A stretch of 64,000 nucleotides of DNA, taken from contig NZ_FNES01000003.1 of NCBI RefSeq assembly GCF_900100195.1, positions 333,269-397,268 of the forward strand, given 5' to 3'. The notes under the pieces were generated by a model that worked only from the letters and a program-made list of their open reading frames with translations, was not told the origin of the DNA and did no database searches. Positions 26,020 to 35,020 of this stretch are shown here, in pieces. Every line of letters starts with the position of its first letter. Within the stretch, counting starts at the first letter, position 1. This DNA comes from Billgrantia gudaonensis (lineage in GTDB: Bacteria; Pseudomonadota; Gammaproteobacteria; Pseudomonadales; Halomonadaceae). The position numbers and the translations under genes are program-made.

Positions 26020-27825
26020 TCAGGGGTCACGCTCGGCATGCTCCACCATCAGTTGCAGACTCTCCCTCCCCCGCCAGCGGTTGCGACTGAGCTTGTAGAC
26101 GCAACGTAGCCTGTCGCCCACCGAGAAGTCGGGCAGCTCGCCGGGAGTGAGGGCGCGGAACCAGATGGCACGATGGCTGACGACACCGGCAGAGAGCTCG
26201 AGCATCAGGTGCGTGCCATCGGCACCGACCACGCGCAGATTCTCGACCAGGAATTCGCCTTCGAACAGCGGCGCATCGAATTCGCGACCGTAAGGGCCCA
26301 GGGCATCGAGCTCGGTCAGGGTCGCCAGGTCGAGTTGGGCGGCGCTGAGCTCGCCGTCGGTGAAGATGCGCGGCCCCAACTCGACATTGCCGAGCCGCTC
26401 GGTCACCGCCTGCAGAAAGGCGGCACGGAACTCATCCAGCCGTTCGTGCGGCACGCCGACGCCGGCGGCGCCGCGGTGGCCACCGAAGCGCGGCAGTGCC
26501 GCGGGGGCGAGCTCATGAGCGCGCTGCAGGGCATCGCGCAGGTGCAGCGCGTCGATGGAGCGCCCCGAGCCGGTCAACATACCCGGCTGGGCAGCCGGGG
26601 TGAGCACCAAGGTCGGCCGGCCATAGGCCTGTACCAACCGCGAGGCGACGATGCCCTGAACCCCGGGGTGGCCACTCTCCAGAAACACCAGAATGGCCGG
26701 TTGATCGGCGGATAGCGCCGGCAGAGCCAGGGCCTTGGCCTCTTCCACCATCTCGGCCTCGATGGCCTTGCGCGACCGATTGTCCTGATCCAGCGTGGCC
26801 AGGTGACGCTCCGCCGTGGCGTCGTCTTCCGCGAGCATGTAATGCAATGCCGCGTAGGGATCGTCGAGCCGCGAGCGGGCATTGATGCGCGGCCCCATCT
26901 GGAAGGCCAGCGTCTCGGCGTCGAAGGGTACGCTGTCTTCGCCGAGACGCGTCGCCATGGCGCGCCAACAGGCGGCATCCATGCGGTTGATCAGCGTGAG
27001 CCCATGGCTCACCACGGCCCGATTGGCAGGGCTGGCCCCCAGCGACACACAGTCCGCCACGGTCCCCAGGGCCACGTAGGAAAGCCAGGGCGAGAGCTTG
27101 GGCGTGGCCTCAGGCAGCACGCCCCACTCGATCAGCACGCTGCGTGACAGCGACATGACCAGCCAGGCGACCATGCAACCGGCGATGGTCGGGTCGGGAT
27201 AGGGACAGTCGTCGCGGGTGGGGTTGACCACGGCATGTGCCGAGGCCGGCGGCCCTTCCTGCGGCAGGGCGTGGTGGTCGCTCACCACCACGTCGATGCC
27301 TGCAGTGGCGAGCCGGGCGATGCGCGGCTCGTCGCTGCTGCCGCAGTCGGCAGTGATCACCAGGCTCGGCTGCGGTTTGAGCGCGAGCGTGCGCTCCACC
27401 AGCGGCAGGCTGATGCCGTAGCCGTCGTGGATGCGGTGGCCGATCAGGCTGTGCAGGCGCGATTCCGGCACCCCGAACAGCTCCACCAGGGTGCGCCGGA
27501 TCACCACGTGGGAGGTGATGCCATCGACGTCGTAGTCGGTGAGAATGCCGATGTGCTCGCCGTCGACCACCGCCTGGGCGATGCGCTCGGCGGCCCGGCG
27601 CCCGTCGGCAAGCCGCTCGGGGTGCTCGAGATAGCGCAGGCTGGGCGACACCAGCGGCGCCAGCTCGCCCGCATAGTCTCCCAGGCGTCCGGCCAGGATG
27701 CGGGCCTGCAGCTCGGAGAGCCCCTCGCGCTGGGCCTGGGCATAGAGCGCCGCATTGCGCGGGCGGGGCACCAAACGCGGGCGCAGGCGTGCGTGAAGGT
27801 CGGCGGATTCGGTCACGGCGTCCAA
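26020..27825 (-). CDS. recJ: Single-stranded-DNA-specific exonuclease RecJ
   Basis: 601 residues. DHH phosphoesterase motifs: GILTDYDVDGITSHVVIRRTL, VITADCGSSDEPR, VVVSDHHALP, and the DHHA1 region LVFLESGHPGVQGIVASRLV with FGGHRGAAGVGV; a C-terminal OB-fold follows. It is a 5'-3' single-strand exonuclease in RecF-pathway recombination and mismatch repair. It ends a minus-strand series hom-thrC-recJ; a repeat element lies between it and thrC. Start ATG at 27825 gives the usual length. Confidence 0.95.
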   Translation of the reverse strand: MDAVTESADLHARLRPRLVPRPRNAALYAQAQREGLSELQARILAGRLGDYAGELAPLVSPSLRYLEHPERLADGRRAAERIAQAVVDGEHIGILTDYDVDGITSHVVIRRTLVELFGVPESRLHSLIGHRIHDGYGISLPLVERTLALKPQPSLVITADCGSSDEPRIARLATAGIDVVVSDHHALPQEGPPASAHAVVNPTRDDCPYPDPTIAGCMVAWLVMSLSRSVLIEWGVLPEATPKLSPWLSYVALGTVADCVSLGASPANRAVVSHGLTLINRMDAACWRAMATRLGEDSVPFDAETLAFQMGPRINARSRLDDPYAALHYMLAEDDATAERHLATLDQDNRSRKAIEAEMVEEAKALALPALSADQPAILVFLESGHPGVQGIVASRLVQAYGRPTLVLTPAAQPGMLTGSGRSIDALHLRDALQRAHELAPAALPRFGGHRGAAGVGVPHERLDEFRAAFLQAVTERLGNVELGPRIFTDGELSAAQLDLATLTELDALGPYGREFDAPLFEGEFLVENLRVVGADGTHLMLELSAGVVSHRAIWFRALTPGELPDFSVGDRLRCVYKLSRNRWRGRESLQLMVEHAERDP

Positions 27826-27943
27826 GCCTGGCTCCTATGGTTTGCATCCATTGGTACACGTCGGCGGGAGCGCCAGGGTGCCGGGGACATTAAGGCACTC
27901 TGTACACCGCTGGTGGCAGATGCCCGCTCCGGGCTGATCCGGC

Positions 27944-28028
27944 GACAGACCTATGAGGAGGCGCTGTAAATACGTCCCTGTACGCTACCGATTCCTTCCC
28001 TGGAATCGGACCTCCTCTTCGGTCTGTC
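27944..28028 (+). repeat. Palindromic intergenic repeat, copy 2 (between thrC and recJ)
   Basis: Outer inverted arms GACAGACCTATGAGGAGG (27944-27961) and CCTCCTCTTCGGTCTGTC (28011-28028), with an inner perfect hairpin CCGATTCC/GGAATCGG (27988-27995, 28002-28009) and two TCCCTG boxes. It shares order and sequence of blocks with the element at 16602-16699 (opposite strand). The rest of the 233-base gap between recJ and thrC shows no gene. Confidence 0.85.
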
Positions 28029-28058
28029 CCCTGCGCCCCTCGCTTCTAGCTTTCAGCT

Positions 28059-29447
28059 TTAGCGACGATTCTCGGCGACGAACTTCTGCACCTCGGTCAG
28101 CTCCGCCGGCAGCACGACATAGCGTTCCTCGCGCTCCAGCAGGTCCTCCATGTGCGGCGGCAGCGGCACGCCCGGGAAGCCGGCCTTGACCACCGCCTCG
28201 GCGAACTTGGCCGGGTGGGCCGTGGCCAGGGTGATCATCGGCGTCTCGGCGTCGGCGCGCGCCCGCTCGGCGGCGCGGTAGCCGGTGGCGGTGTGCGGGT
28301 CGAGGATCTCCTGGGTGCGGTGGTGCGCTTCGCGGATCGCCTCGAGGATGGTGGCGTCGTCCACGCTGTGGCTGGCGAAGCGCTCGCGCAGGCTGGCCAG
28401 CGGCGCCTCGGCCAAAGCGGTGGGCTCGACCTGGAAGCGCTCGAGCAACGCCGCCACGGCGGCGCCGTCGCGCCCGTAGGCCTCGAACAGCAGGCGCTCG
28501 AAGTTGGACGACACCACGATGTCCATGGAGGGAGCGAGCGTCGCTACCAGCTCCCGCTTGGAGAAGTCATTGGCGGCCAGCGTGCGGTGCAGGATGTCGT
28601 TGGCATTGGTGGCGACGATGAACTGCTTCACCGGCAGCCCAGAGCGATACGCCATGTAACCGGCGAAGACGTTGCCGAAGTTGGCCGAGGGCACGCAGAA
28701 GCTCACCGCGCGGTGCGGCGCACCCAGCGCCACGGCCGAGGCCACGTAGTAGACGATCTGGGCCATGATGCGCGCCCAGTTGATCGAGTTCACCGCCACC
28801 AGGCGCGTGCCGTTCAGGAACGCCTGGTCGGCGAAGCTCGCCTTGACCATCGCCTGGGCGTCGTCGAAGTTGCCCTCGATGGCGATGTTGAAGACGTTGT
28901 CGGCGAGCACCGTGGTCATCTGGCGGCGCTGCACTTCCGAGACGCGGTTGTGCGGGTGGAGGATGAAGATGTCGAGGTTGTCGCAGTGGCGGCACCCTTC
29001 GATCGCCGCCGAGCCGGTATCCCCCGAGGTGGCGCCCATGATCACCGCGCGCTCGCCGCGCTTGGCCAGGAAGTGGTCGAGGATGCGGCCGAGCAGTTGC
29101 AGGGCTACGTCCTTGAAGGCGAGCGTCGGACCGTGGAAGAGCTCGAGCAGGAAATGGTTGGCATCGAGCTGGTTGAGCGGCACCACGGCATCGTGGCTGA
29201 AGGTGGCATAGGCGTCGCGTACGATGCCACGAAACGTCTCATCGTCGATCTCGCCGCCCACGTAGGGCTGCATGACGCGAAAGGCGATCTCGGCATACGA
29301 CAGCCCGGCCATGGCGGCCAGGTTCTCATGGGACAGCCGGGGAACGGTCTCCGGAACATAGAGGCCGCCATCGCTGGCCATCCCGGTGAGCACGACCTCC
29401 TCGAAACTGAGCGCGGGCGCCTGCCCGCGGGTACTGATATAACGCAT
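28059..29447 (-). CDS. thrC: Threonine synthase
   Basis: 462 residues, PLP-dependent. N-terminus MRYISTRGQ...LTGMASDGGLYVPE; PLP lysine in HGPTLAFKDVALQLLG; GATSGDTGSAA phosphate-binding loop; PSANFGNVFAGY. It converts O-phosphohomoserine to threonine. It follows hom by 86 bases on the same strand; thrB is not in the window. The hom-thrC gap holds an inverted GAGCTTCGAG-type repeat. Confidence 0.97.
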   Translation of the reverse strand: MRYISTRGQAPALSFEEVVLTGMASDGGLYVPETVPRLSHENLAAMAGLSYAEIAFRVMQPYVGGEIDDETFRGIVRDAYATFSHDAVVPLNQLDANHFLLELFHGPTLAFKDVALQLLGRILDHFLAKRGERAVIMGATSGDTGSAAIEGCRHCDNLDIFILHPHNRVSEVQRRQMTTVLADNVFNIAIEGNFDDAQAMVKASFADQAFLNGTRLVAVNSINWARIMAQIVYYVASAVALGAPHRAVSFCVPSANFGNVFAGYMAYRSGLPVKQFIVATNANDILHRTLAANDFSKRELVATLAPSMDIVVSSNFERLLFEAYGRDGAAVAALLERFQVEPTALAEAPLASLRERFASHSVDDATILEAIREAHHRTQEILDPHTATGYRAAERARADAETPMITLATAHPAKFAEAVVKAGFPGVPLPPHMEDLLEREERYVVLPAELTEVQKFVAENRR

Positions 29448-29465
29448 GCTTCACTCCGTGAGTGA

Positions 29466-29529
29466 CGAGCTTCGAGCCTCGAGCTACGAGCTGTCTGTGC
29501 TCGAAGCCCGAAGCTCGCGGCTCGAAGCC
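29466..29529. repeat. GAGCTTCGAG-type simple inverted repeat between hom and thrC
   Basis: Repeated variants of CGAGCTTCGAGC, CTCGAGCTACGAGC, GCTCGAAGC and GCGGCTCGAAGC fill the gap; GCTTCGAGC and GCTCGAAGC can fold on each other. Similar pieces occur at 18301-18320 (lysS-prfB gap) and, decayed, near 28043-28060 (after thrC). Confidence 0.7.
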
Positions 29530-29533
29530 GAAA

Positions 29534-30850
29534 TCATTCCTGCTCGTCGAGGCTTTCCACCCGAATGCGGGTGACCGAACCGGCGATATCGGCCATCGAC
29601 TCGATCTGGCGGATCGCCTCGTTCATGTGCTTCTCGCGACAGCTGTGAGTCAGCAGGATGATCGGCACCAGTTCGCCTTCGGTGGCCTCCTTCTGCACCA
29701 GCGCCTCGATGGAGATGCCCTGCTCGGAGAGAATGGTGGCCACTCGCGCCAGCACCCCGGGGCGATCCACCGCCAGCAGCCGCAGGTAGTAGGCGGTGAC
29801 GATGTCCTCCATGGGCAGGATCGGCTGGTTGCCGTCGCCCTCGCCGATGCCGCTGAAAGCGAGATAGGGCACCCGATAGTGGTGATCGGTGGCGATGTCG
29901 CGGGCCACGTCGAGCAGATCGGCGACCACCGCCGAGGCGGTCGGCTCGGCACCGGCACCGGCACCGTAGTAGAGGGTCGGCCCCACGGCATCGCCCATGA
30001 TGGCGATGGCGTTCTTGACGCCGTGCACATTGGCCAGCAGGCGATCCTTGGGAATCAAGGTGGGGTGCACGCGCAGCTCGAGCCCGGCGTCGGTACGCTT
30101 GGAGATGCCCAGGTGCTTGATGACGTAGCCCAGGTTGTCGGCCTGTTCGACGTCGTCGAAGGTGACCCGCGAGATCCCCTCGGTGTAGGCCTTCTCGAAC
30201 TGCAGCGGCACGCCGTAGGCGATGGATGCCAGAATCGTGAGCTTGTGGGCGGCGTCGATGCCTTCGACGTCGAAGGTCGGGTCCGCCTCGGCATAGCCCA
30301 ATGCCTGAGCTTCGGCCAACACGTCCTCGAAGGCGCGCCCTTCGCTGCGCATGTGGGTGAGAATGTAGTTGCCGGTGCCGTTGATGATGCCGGCCACCCA
30401 CTCGATGCGGTTGGCGCCGAGCCCCTCGCGCAGCGACTTGATCACCGGAATGCCGCCGGCCACGGCGGCCTCGAAGGCGACGATCACGCCCTGCTCGTGA
30501 GCGGCCTTGAAGATCTCGTTGCCGTGCACGGCGATCAACGCCTTGTTGGCGGTCACCACGTGCTTGCCGTTGGCGATGGCCGTGAGCACCAGTTCGCGAG
30601 CCACCTCGTAGCCACCCAACAGCTCGACCAGCACGTCGACGTCGGGATTGCGCGCCACCTCGTAGACGTCGGTGGTGGTCTTGATGCCGGTGAGGTCGCA
30701 CTCAGGGTTGAGGCTGCGATGCGCGACCTGTTCGACGACGATCGGGCGGCCGGCCCGCCGGGCGATGTCGTCGGCATTGCGCATCAGCACGTTGAAGGTG
30801 CCGCCACCGACGGTCCCCAGACCACAGATTCCCACTCTCACCGGTTTCAA
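29534..30850 (-). CDS. hom: Homoserine dehydrogenase
   Basis: 438 residues starting at a TTG (30850) with AGGGGAGCAGGACA just before it; no closer ATG gives the family N-terminus KPVRVGICGLGTVGGGTF (NAD(P)-binding GxGxxG). Catalytic region VAGGIPVIKSLREGLGANRIEWVAGIINGTGNYIL, then a C-terminal ACT regulatory domain (YLRLLAVDRPGVLARVATILSEQGISIEAL). It reduces aspartate semialdehyde to homoserine for threonine and methionine; the ACT domain implies threonine feedback. The TTG start may hold down expression. Confidence 0.96.
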   Translation of the reverse strand: MKPVRVGICGLGTVGGGTFNVLMRNADDIARRAGRPIVVEQVAHRSLNPECDLTGIKTTTDVYEVARNPDVDVLVELLGGYEVARELVLTAIANGKHVVTANKALIAVHGNEIFKAAHEQGVIVAFEAAVAGGIPVIKSLREGLGANRIEWVAGIINGTGNYILTHMRSEGRAFEDVLAEAQALGYAEADPTFDVEGIDAAHKLTILASIAYGVPLQFEKAYTEGISRVTFDDVEQADNLGYVIKHLGISKRTDAGLELRVHPTLIPKDRLLANVHGVKNAIAIMGDAVGPTLYYGAGAGAEPTASAVVADLLDVARDIATDHHYRVPYLAFSGIGEGDGNQPILPMEDIVTAYYLRLLAVDRPGVLARVATILSEQGISIEALVQKEATEGELVPIILLTHSCREKHMNEAIRQIESMADIAGSVTRIRVESLDEQE

Positions 30851-30951
30851 TGTCCTGCTCCCCTGATCGTTGTGTGTCCAGATTGTGAAGGGCGTGACGG
30901 TGCCTGGCACCGGCCGCCCTTTCATCGACGGCGAGGATGTCGCCGCTGCTG

Positions 30952-31692
30952 TCAGTCGTTCAACCCGAGCATGCCGGCCAATCGCTCCGCAGGCACGTAG
31001 CCTGGCACCAGACGGCCGTCCGGCAGCACGATGGCCGGCGTGCCCTTGACGCCGAGCGCCTGCCCCAGATGATACTGCGCCTCGACCGGATTGTCGCAGT
31101 CCGTGCCGTTTTCGAGCGACTCGCCGCGCTTGGCCGCCGTCATGGCGACTGCCGGGTTGTCGGCACACCACACCTGCTCGAGCAGCCGCGCGCCCTTGGC
31201 ATTCATGCCGGTGCGCGGAAAAGCCAGGTAGTGTACCTCGATCCCCAGTTCGTTGAGGCGCGGCACTTCTTCATGGAACTGGCGGCAGTAAGGACAGGTC
31301 GTGTCGGTGAACACCACCACCTCGGCCTGGGTTTCGGTCGTGTCCCGATAGACAACCCGCTCCTCTTCGGGCACCTCGGCCAACCGCTCGGCACGCTCGC
31401 CGTTGCGGGTCCGCTCGCTGAGATTGACCAGCCCCTGCTCGCCGTTCTCGTAGAGATCCCCTACCAGAAAGTACTCGCCATCGGCATCGCTGTAGAAGGT
31501 CTCGCCGTTTTCCAGGAGAACTTCGAAGAAACCTTCCAGCGGCGTCTCGCGAACGCTTTCCACCGGCATCGACTGACCGCGCACTTCGAGACGCTCGGCC
31601 AGCCGTTCGGTCTCGCTGGCGTGTGCGGTGACGGACAGAGTCAAGCTCAGGGCCAACAGAACACCGGTACGACGCAAGGACGTTTCGAACAT
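30952..31692 (-). CDS. dsbC: Periplasmic thiol:disulfide isomerase DsbC
   Basis: 246 residues from ATG 31692, preferred over an in-frame TTG two codons upstream because AGAGG lies at a good distance. Signal peptide (SLRRTGVLLALSLTLSVTAHA), N-terminal dimerisation domain, then a thioredoxin fold with FTDTTCPYCRQFHEE and the cis-Pro loop VKGTPAIVL. It shuffles wrong disulfides and is kept reduced by DsbD. It follows xerD by two bases, as in E. coli and Pseudomonas. Confidence 0.95.
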   Translation of the reverse strand: MFETSLRRTGVLLALSLTLSVTAHASETERLAERLEVRGQSMPVESVRETPLEGFFEVLLENGETFYSDADGEYFLVGDLYENGEQGLVNLSERTRNGERAERLAEVPEEERVVYRDTTETQAEVVVFTDTTCPYCRQFHEEVPRLNELGIEVHYLAFPRTGMNAKGARLLEQVWCADNPAVAMTAAKRGESLENGTDCDNPVEAQYHLGQALGVKGTPAIVLPDGRLVPGYVPAERLAGMLGLND

Positions 31693-31694
31693 GA

Positions 31695-32588
31695 TCAACC
31701 TCTGGGGTGATGGGCGGAGTGCAGGGCTTCGAGGCGCGCCTGCGCCACATGGGTGTAGATCTGGGTCGTCGAGAGATCGCTGTGACCCAGCAGCAGCTGT
31801 ACGACACGCAAGTTGGCACCATGATTCAACAGGTGCGTGGCAAAAGCGTGGCGCAAGGTGTGCGGTGACAAGGGTCTCTGAATATCGGCAGCACGCGCAT
31901 GTGCCTTGATGCGATGCCAGAACGCCTGCCGGGTCATGCAGGCATCGCCCCGACCGGGAAACAGCGCCGGTCGCGCCGGATCCCGCATCAGGCCCCCTCG
32001 CGCCGTACGCAGATAGCGCGTGAGCCAGTGTACGGCTTCCTCGCCCAGCGGGACCAGCCGATCCTTGTCGCCCTTGCCACGCACCCGCACCACTCCCTGG
32101 CGCAGGTTGACGGCATCGGTGGTCAGGCCGACCAACTCCGAAACGCGCAGCCCACAGCCGTAAAGCACCTCGAGCATGGCTCGGTCGCGTACCCCCAGGT
32201 CGGTGGCGACGTCAGGCGCGGCCAACAATCGCTCGACCTCGGCTTCGTCCAGGGTGTTCGGCAGGCCCGGTCGCACTCGTGGCAGACGTACCTCGGTCAG
32301 CGGGTCACTGGCAATGTGCCCTTCGATCAACGCCCAGCGATAGAAACGCCGCAGGCTCGACAACAGCCGGGCGTTGCTGGCCAGCCGGTAGCCGGCCGCG
32401 CGGCGTTCTTCGAACCACGCCGGCAGCGTCTCCGGCTGGGGGGCGAGCAGGCTGTCGCCCGCGGCCTCCAACTGGGCGGACCAAGCTTCCAGGTCACGGC
32501 GATATGCCGCCAGGGTGTGGTCGCTGGCCCCCTGCTCGAGCCACAGCGCATCCAGAAACGTCTCGAGCAGAGGAGTGTCTCGACTCAT
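31695..32588 (-). CDS. xerD: Site-specific tyrosine recombinase XerD
   Basis: 297 residues. SAM-like N-terminal core-binding domain (ETFLDALWLEQGASDHTLAAYRRDLEAW), then the catalytic domain with R (YGCGLRVSELVGL), K (RVRGKGDKDRLVPL), HTLRHAFATHLL (HxxR), H in LLGHSDLSTTQIY and the nucleophile Tyr in TQIYTHV. With XerC it resolves chromosome dimers at dif under FtsK control. Linkage to dsbC supports XerD rather than XerC. Confidence 0.95.
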   Translation of the reverse strand: MSRDTPLLETFLDALWLEQGASDHTLAAYRRDLEAWSAQLEAAGDSLLAPQPETLPAWFEERRAAGYRLASNARLLSSLRRFYRWALIEGHIASDPLTEVRLPRVRPGLPNTLDEAEVERLLAAPDVATDLGVRDRAMLEVLYGCGLRVSELVGLTTDAVNLRQGVVRVRGKGDKDRLVPLGEEAVHWLTRYLRTARGGLMRDPARPALFPGRGDACMTRQAFWHRIKAHARAADIQRPLSPHTLRHAFATHLLNHGANLRVVQLLLGHSDLSTTQIYTHVAQARLEALHSAHHPRG

Positions 32589-32614
32589 GGCCCCTTCCTC
32601 CAGGCCGAAATCAC

Positions 32615-32649
32615 GAAACCCCGCCCCGCGAATGCGGTGGCGGGGTTTC
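32615..32649 (-). terminator. Terminator of the rpsP-rimM-trmD-rplS operon
   Basis: 11-bp perfect stem GAAACCCCGCC (32615-32625) / GGCGGGGTTTC (32639-32649) with a smaller CCGC/GCGG hairpin in the loop. It lies 33 bases past rplS; on the minus strand it is followed by GTGATTTC. Confidence 0.75.
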
Positions 32650-32681
32650 CAGTCTGTGCAACGAGTCCATGCAACGGTTCG

Positions 32682-33038
32682 TTACGACAGCTTCTCCTTG
32701 ATGCGGGCAGACTTGCCGCTGCGCTCGCGGAGGTAGTAGAGCTTGGCCTGGCGCACGTCGCCCCGACGCTTCACCTCGATGGAGTCGACCAACGGACTGT
32801 AGGTCTGGAAGGTCCGCTCGACGCCCACGCCGTGGGAGATCTTACGCACGGTAAAGGCAGAGTTGAGACCGCGATTGCGCTTGCCGATGACGACGCCTTC
32901 GAAGGCCTGAAGACGCTCGCGGTTGCCTTCCTTGACCTTGACCTGGACGACCACGGTATCGCCGGGGGCAAACGCCGGCACCTCTTTGCTCATCTGCTCG
33001 GCTTCGAGCGCCTGGATCACCTTGTTCTTGCTGCTCAT
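32682..33038 (-). CDS. rplS: 50S ribosomal protein L19
   Basis: 118 residues from [29 protein letters not shown] before the ATG supports this over the longer open frame. Core motifs [27 protein letters not shown] and [20 protein letters not shown] are typical. L19 sits at the interface with the 30S subunit. It is the last gene of rpsP-rimM-trmD-rplS. Confidence 0.98.
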   Translation of the reverse strand: MSSKNKVIQALEAEQMSKEVPAFAPGDTVVVQVKVKEGNRERLQAFEGVVIGKRNRGLNSAFTVRKISHGVGVERTFQTYSPLVDSIEVKRRGDVRQAKLYYLRERSGKSARIKEKLS

Positions 33039-33159
33039 GACATTGACTCCTCGATAACTTGACCCACCGGACGGCTTGAATTGCCGGCGGATCGTGACCC
33101 CGGCGCTCGAGCGAGCTCGAGAGCGCGGGTGCTTGGTTGGTGACACAGGTGCACGGTGA

Positions 33160-33966
33160 CTAGTGCTGTGCCGTGCCCTGCACCTCCGCCTTGTCGGCGT
33201 ATTCTTCGATGAACTCCGCGAGCAGCTCCCGCTGCTCGTCGCTCAACGCCCTGCCCTCCAGCAGGTCGGGGCGCCTTAGCCAGGTCCGCCCCAGCGACTG
33301 CTTGATTCGCCAGCGCCGAATGGCACCGTGATTGCCGCTGAGCAGCACCTGCGGTACCCGCCGGCCGTCGATTTCTTCCGGCCGCGTATAGTGCGGGCAA
33401 TCCAGCAACCCTGCGTTGAAGGAGTCCTCGACCGCGGAATCCTGATGTCCGAGAACACCCGGCACCAGCCTGGCCGCGGCATCGATCAGCACCATGGCCG
33501 GCAGCTCGCCGCCGCTGAGCACATAGTCGCCGATCGACCACTCCTCATCGATGTCGGCTTCCACGACCCGCTCATCGATGCCTTCGTAGCGCCCGGCCAC
33601 CACCACCAGAGGTGGGCCGGATGCCAGTTCCTGCACGCCCCGCTGATCCAGTCGCCGCCCCTGGGGCGACAGATAGATCACTCGCGGGCGCTGGCCGGTG
33701 GCCTCGACGGCCCGCTGCCTGGCGGCGTGAATGGCTGCCCGCAGCGTATCGACCTTCATCAGCATGCCGGGGCCGCCGCCATAGGGGCGATCATCCACGG
33801 TGCGATGGCGGTCGGTAGCATGGTCGCGCGGATTCCAGAACTCCAGCGCAACGCGCCCCGTGGCCACCGCCCGTCCGGTGATGCCATGGCGAGCGATCGC
33901 CTCGAACATTTCCGGAAACAGCGAGACGACGCCGACCCACAGCCCGGCTGCAGCTCGCTCGGTCAA
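33160..33966 (-). CDS. trmD: tRNA (guanine37-N1)-methyltransferase
   Basis: 268 residues: [24 protein letters not shown] start and the trefoil-knot SAM site ([39 protein letters not shown]). It methylates G37 of tRNAs reading CNN, preventing +1 frameshifts. It overlaps rimM by four bases and is followed by rplS after 121 bases. Confidence 0.97.
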   Translation of the reverse strand: MTERAAAGLWVGVVSLFPEMFEAIARHGITGRAVATGRVALEFWNPRDHATDRHRTVDDRPYGGGPGMLMKVDTLRAAIHAARQRAVEATGQRPRVIYLSPQGRRLDQRGVQELASGPPLVVVAGRYEGIDERVVEADIDEEWSIGDYVLSGGELPAMVLIDAAARLVPGVLGHQDSAVEDSFNAGLLDCPHYTRPEEIDGRRVPQVLLSGNHGAIRRWRIKQSLGRTWLRRPDLLEGRALSDEQRELLAEFIEEYADKAEVQGTAQH

Positions 33967-34520
33967 AACGTCGGATCCCAGTCGACCGTCATCCGACCCG
34001 CTTCGCGATCCACGGCAACGATCACTTCATCGGGCAGAAAGGGCAGCAGTCGTTCGCGATCGTCGATGGCTGCCGGTTCGCCAAGGGGATCCCCCCGGAC
34101 CACGAGAACATCGTTGGCGCCGGTCTCGAACAGGTACTGGACCCGACCGAGAACCTGGCCTTCGCGGGTCACCACCGTGAGCCCCTCGAGCTCGTACCAG
34201 TAGTAATCACCGCGCGGCAGCGACGGCAGTGCCGACTTGGGCAGCAGGATCTCGGCACCGGCCAGCGCCTCGGCCGCCTCGCGGGTGCCGCAGCCTTCGA
34301 GTTGCGCCACCAACCCCTTGCCGTGACGCCGCCCTTGAACCAGGCGATAGCGGCTCAGTACATCACCCTGACGCACCACCCACTCGCCGTAGTCGAGGAT
34401 GCCGTCCATTGGGCTGGTGTAGGAGTAAACCTTGAGCCACCCCTTGACGCCGTAGGGGCTGGTCAACTTGCCCAGCACCACATGGTCGCCCGCCTCATGG
34501 CGTTCGGCCTGCGCGTTCAT
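33963..34520 (-). CDS. rimM: 16S rRNA processing protein RimM
   Basis: 185 residues: N-terminal beta-barrel ([23 protein letters not shown]) and C-terminal PRC-barrel ([38 protein letters not shown], then [24 protein letters not shown]). It binds S19 and helps maturation of the 30S head. It is translationally coupled to trmD. Confidence 0.97.
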   Translation of the reverse strand: MNAQAERHEAGDHVVLGKLTSPYGVKGWLKVYSYTSPMDGILDYGEWVVRQGDVLSRYRLVQGRRHGKGLVAQLEGCGTREAAEALAGAEILLPKSALPSLPRGDYYWYELEGLTVVTREGQVLGRVQYLFETGANDVLVVRGDPLGEPAAIDDRERLLPFLPDEVIVAVDREAGRMTVDWDPTF

Positions 34521-34543
34521 GATGCCACCCCCGGCGGGCAGGC

Positions 34544-34792
34544 TCAGGCCTGCTTGCGGGCTTCCTTGACCAGCTCGGCCACGCGAGCCGAAAGCTGGGC
34601 GCCATGCTCCTGCCAGTGAGCGATGCGATCCAGATCGACGCGCAGGCGCTCTTCACCGCCGCGCGCAATGGGGTTGAAGAAACCCAGGCGCTCGATGAAG
34701 CGGCCGTCCCGCGACTTGCGCGAGTCGGTCACGGTGAGATGATAGAAGGGACGCTTCTTGGCGCCACCACGTGCCAGACGAATGGTAACCAT
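34544..34792 (-). CDS. rpsP: 30S ribosomal protein S16
   Basis: 82 residues with the invariant start [21 protein letters not shown] and [12 protein letters not shown]. It heads the rpsP-rimM-trmD-rplS operon and lies about 230 bases after ffh, a conserved neighbourhood (ffh-rpsP). Confidence 0.98.
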   Translation of the reverse strand: MVTIRLARGGAKKRPFYHLTVTDSRKSRDGRFIERLGFFNPIARGGEERLRVDLDRIAHWQEHGAQLSARVAELVKEARKQA

Positions 34793-34874
34793 GGCCTAGT
34801 CTGTCCTTCGGTTGTGTTGGATTCGGTCACGACGATGGCCGCGGCATTCGCGGTCCTGCCAGTGAAGACGCAGC

Positions 34875-34903
34875 ATTCTACGGAAAACAGCCCCGCTTGG
34901 GAA
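34875..34903 (-). promoter_or_regulatory. Promoter of the rpsP operon
   Basis: Minus-strand TTCCCA (34903-34898), 17-base spacer, TAGAAT (34880-34875), about 80 bases before rpsP. Confidence 0.6.
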
Positions 34904-35020
34904 CCTTTTTCGGGCCCAGAAGCCTGCTGGACTTGACCGATCGTCGCGAGAAGCTCGGGGTTCGAGACAGGTTCATCGACCCGACGAGGCGAATGACGCG
35001 CCATTCGACGAGCCAGGCGC

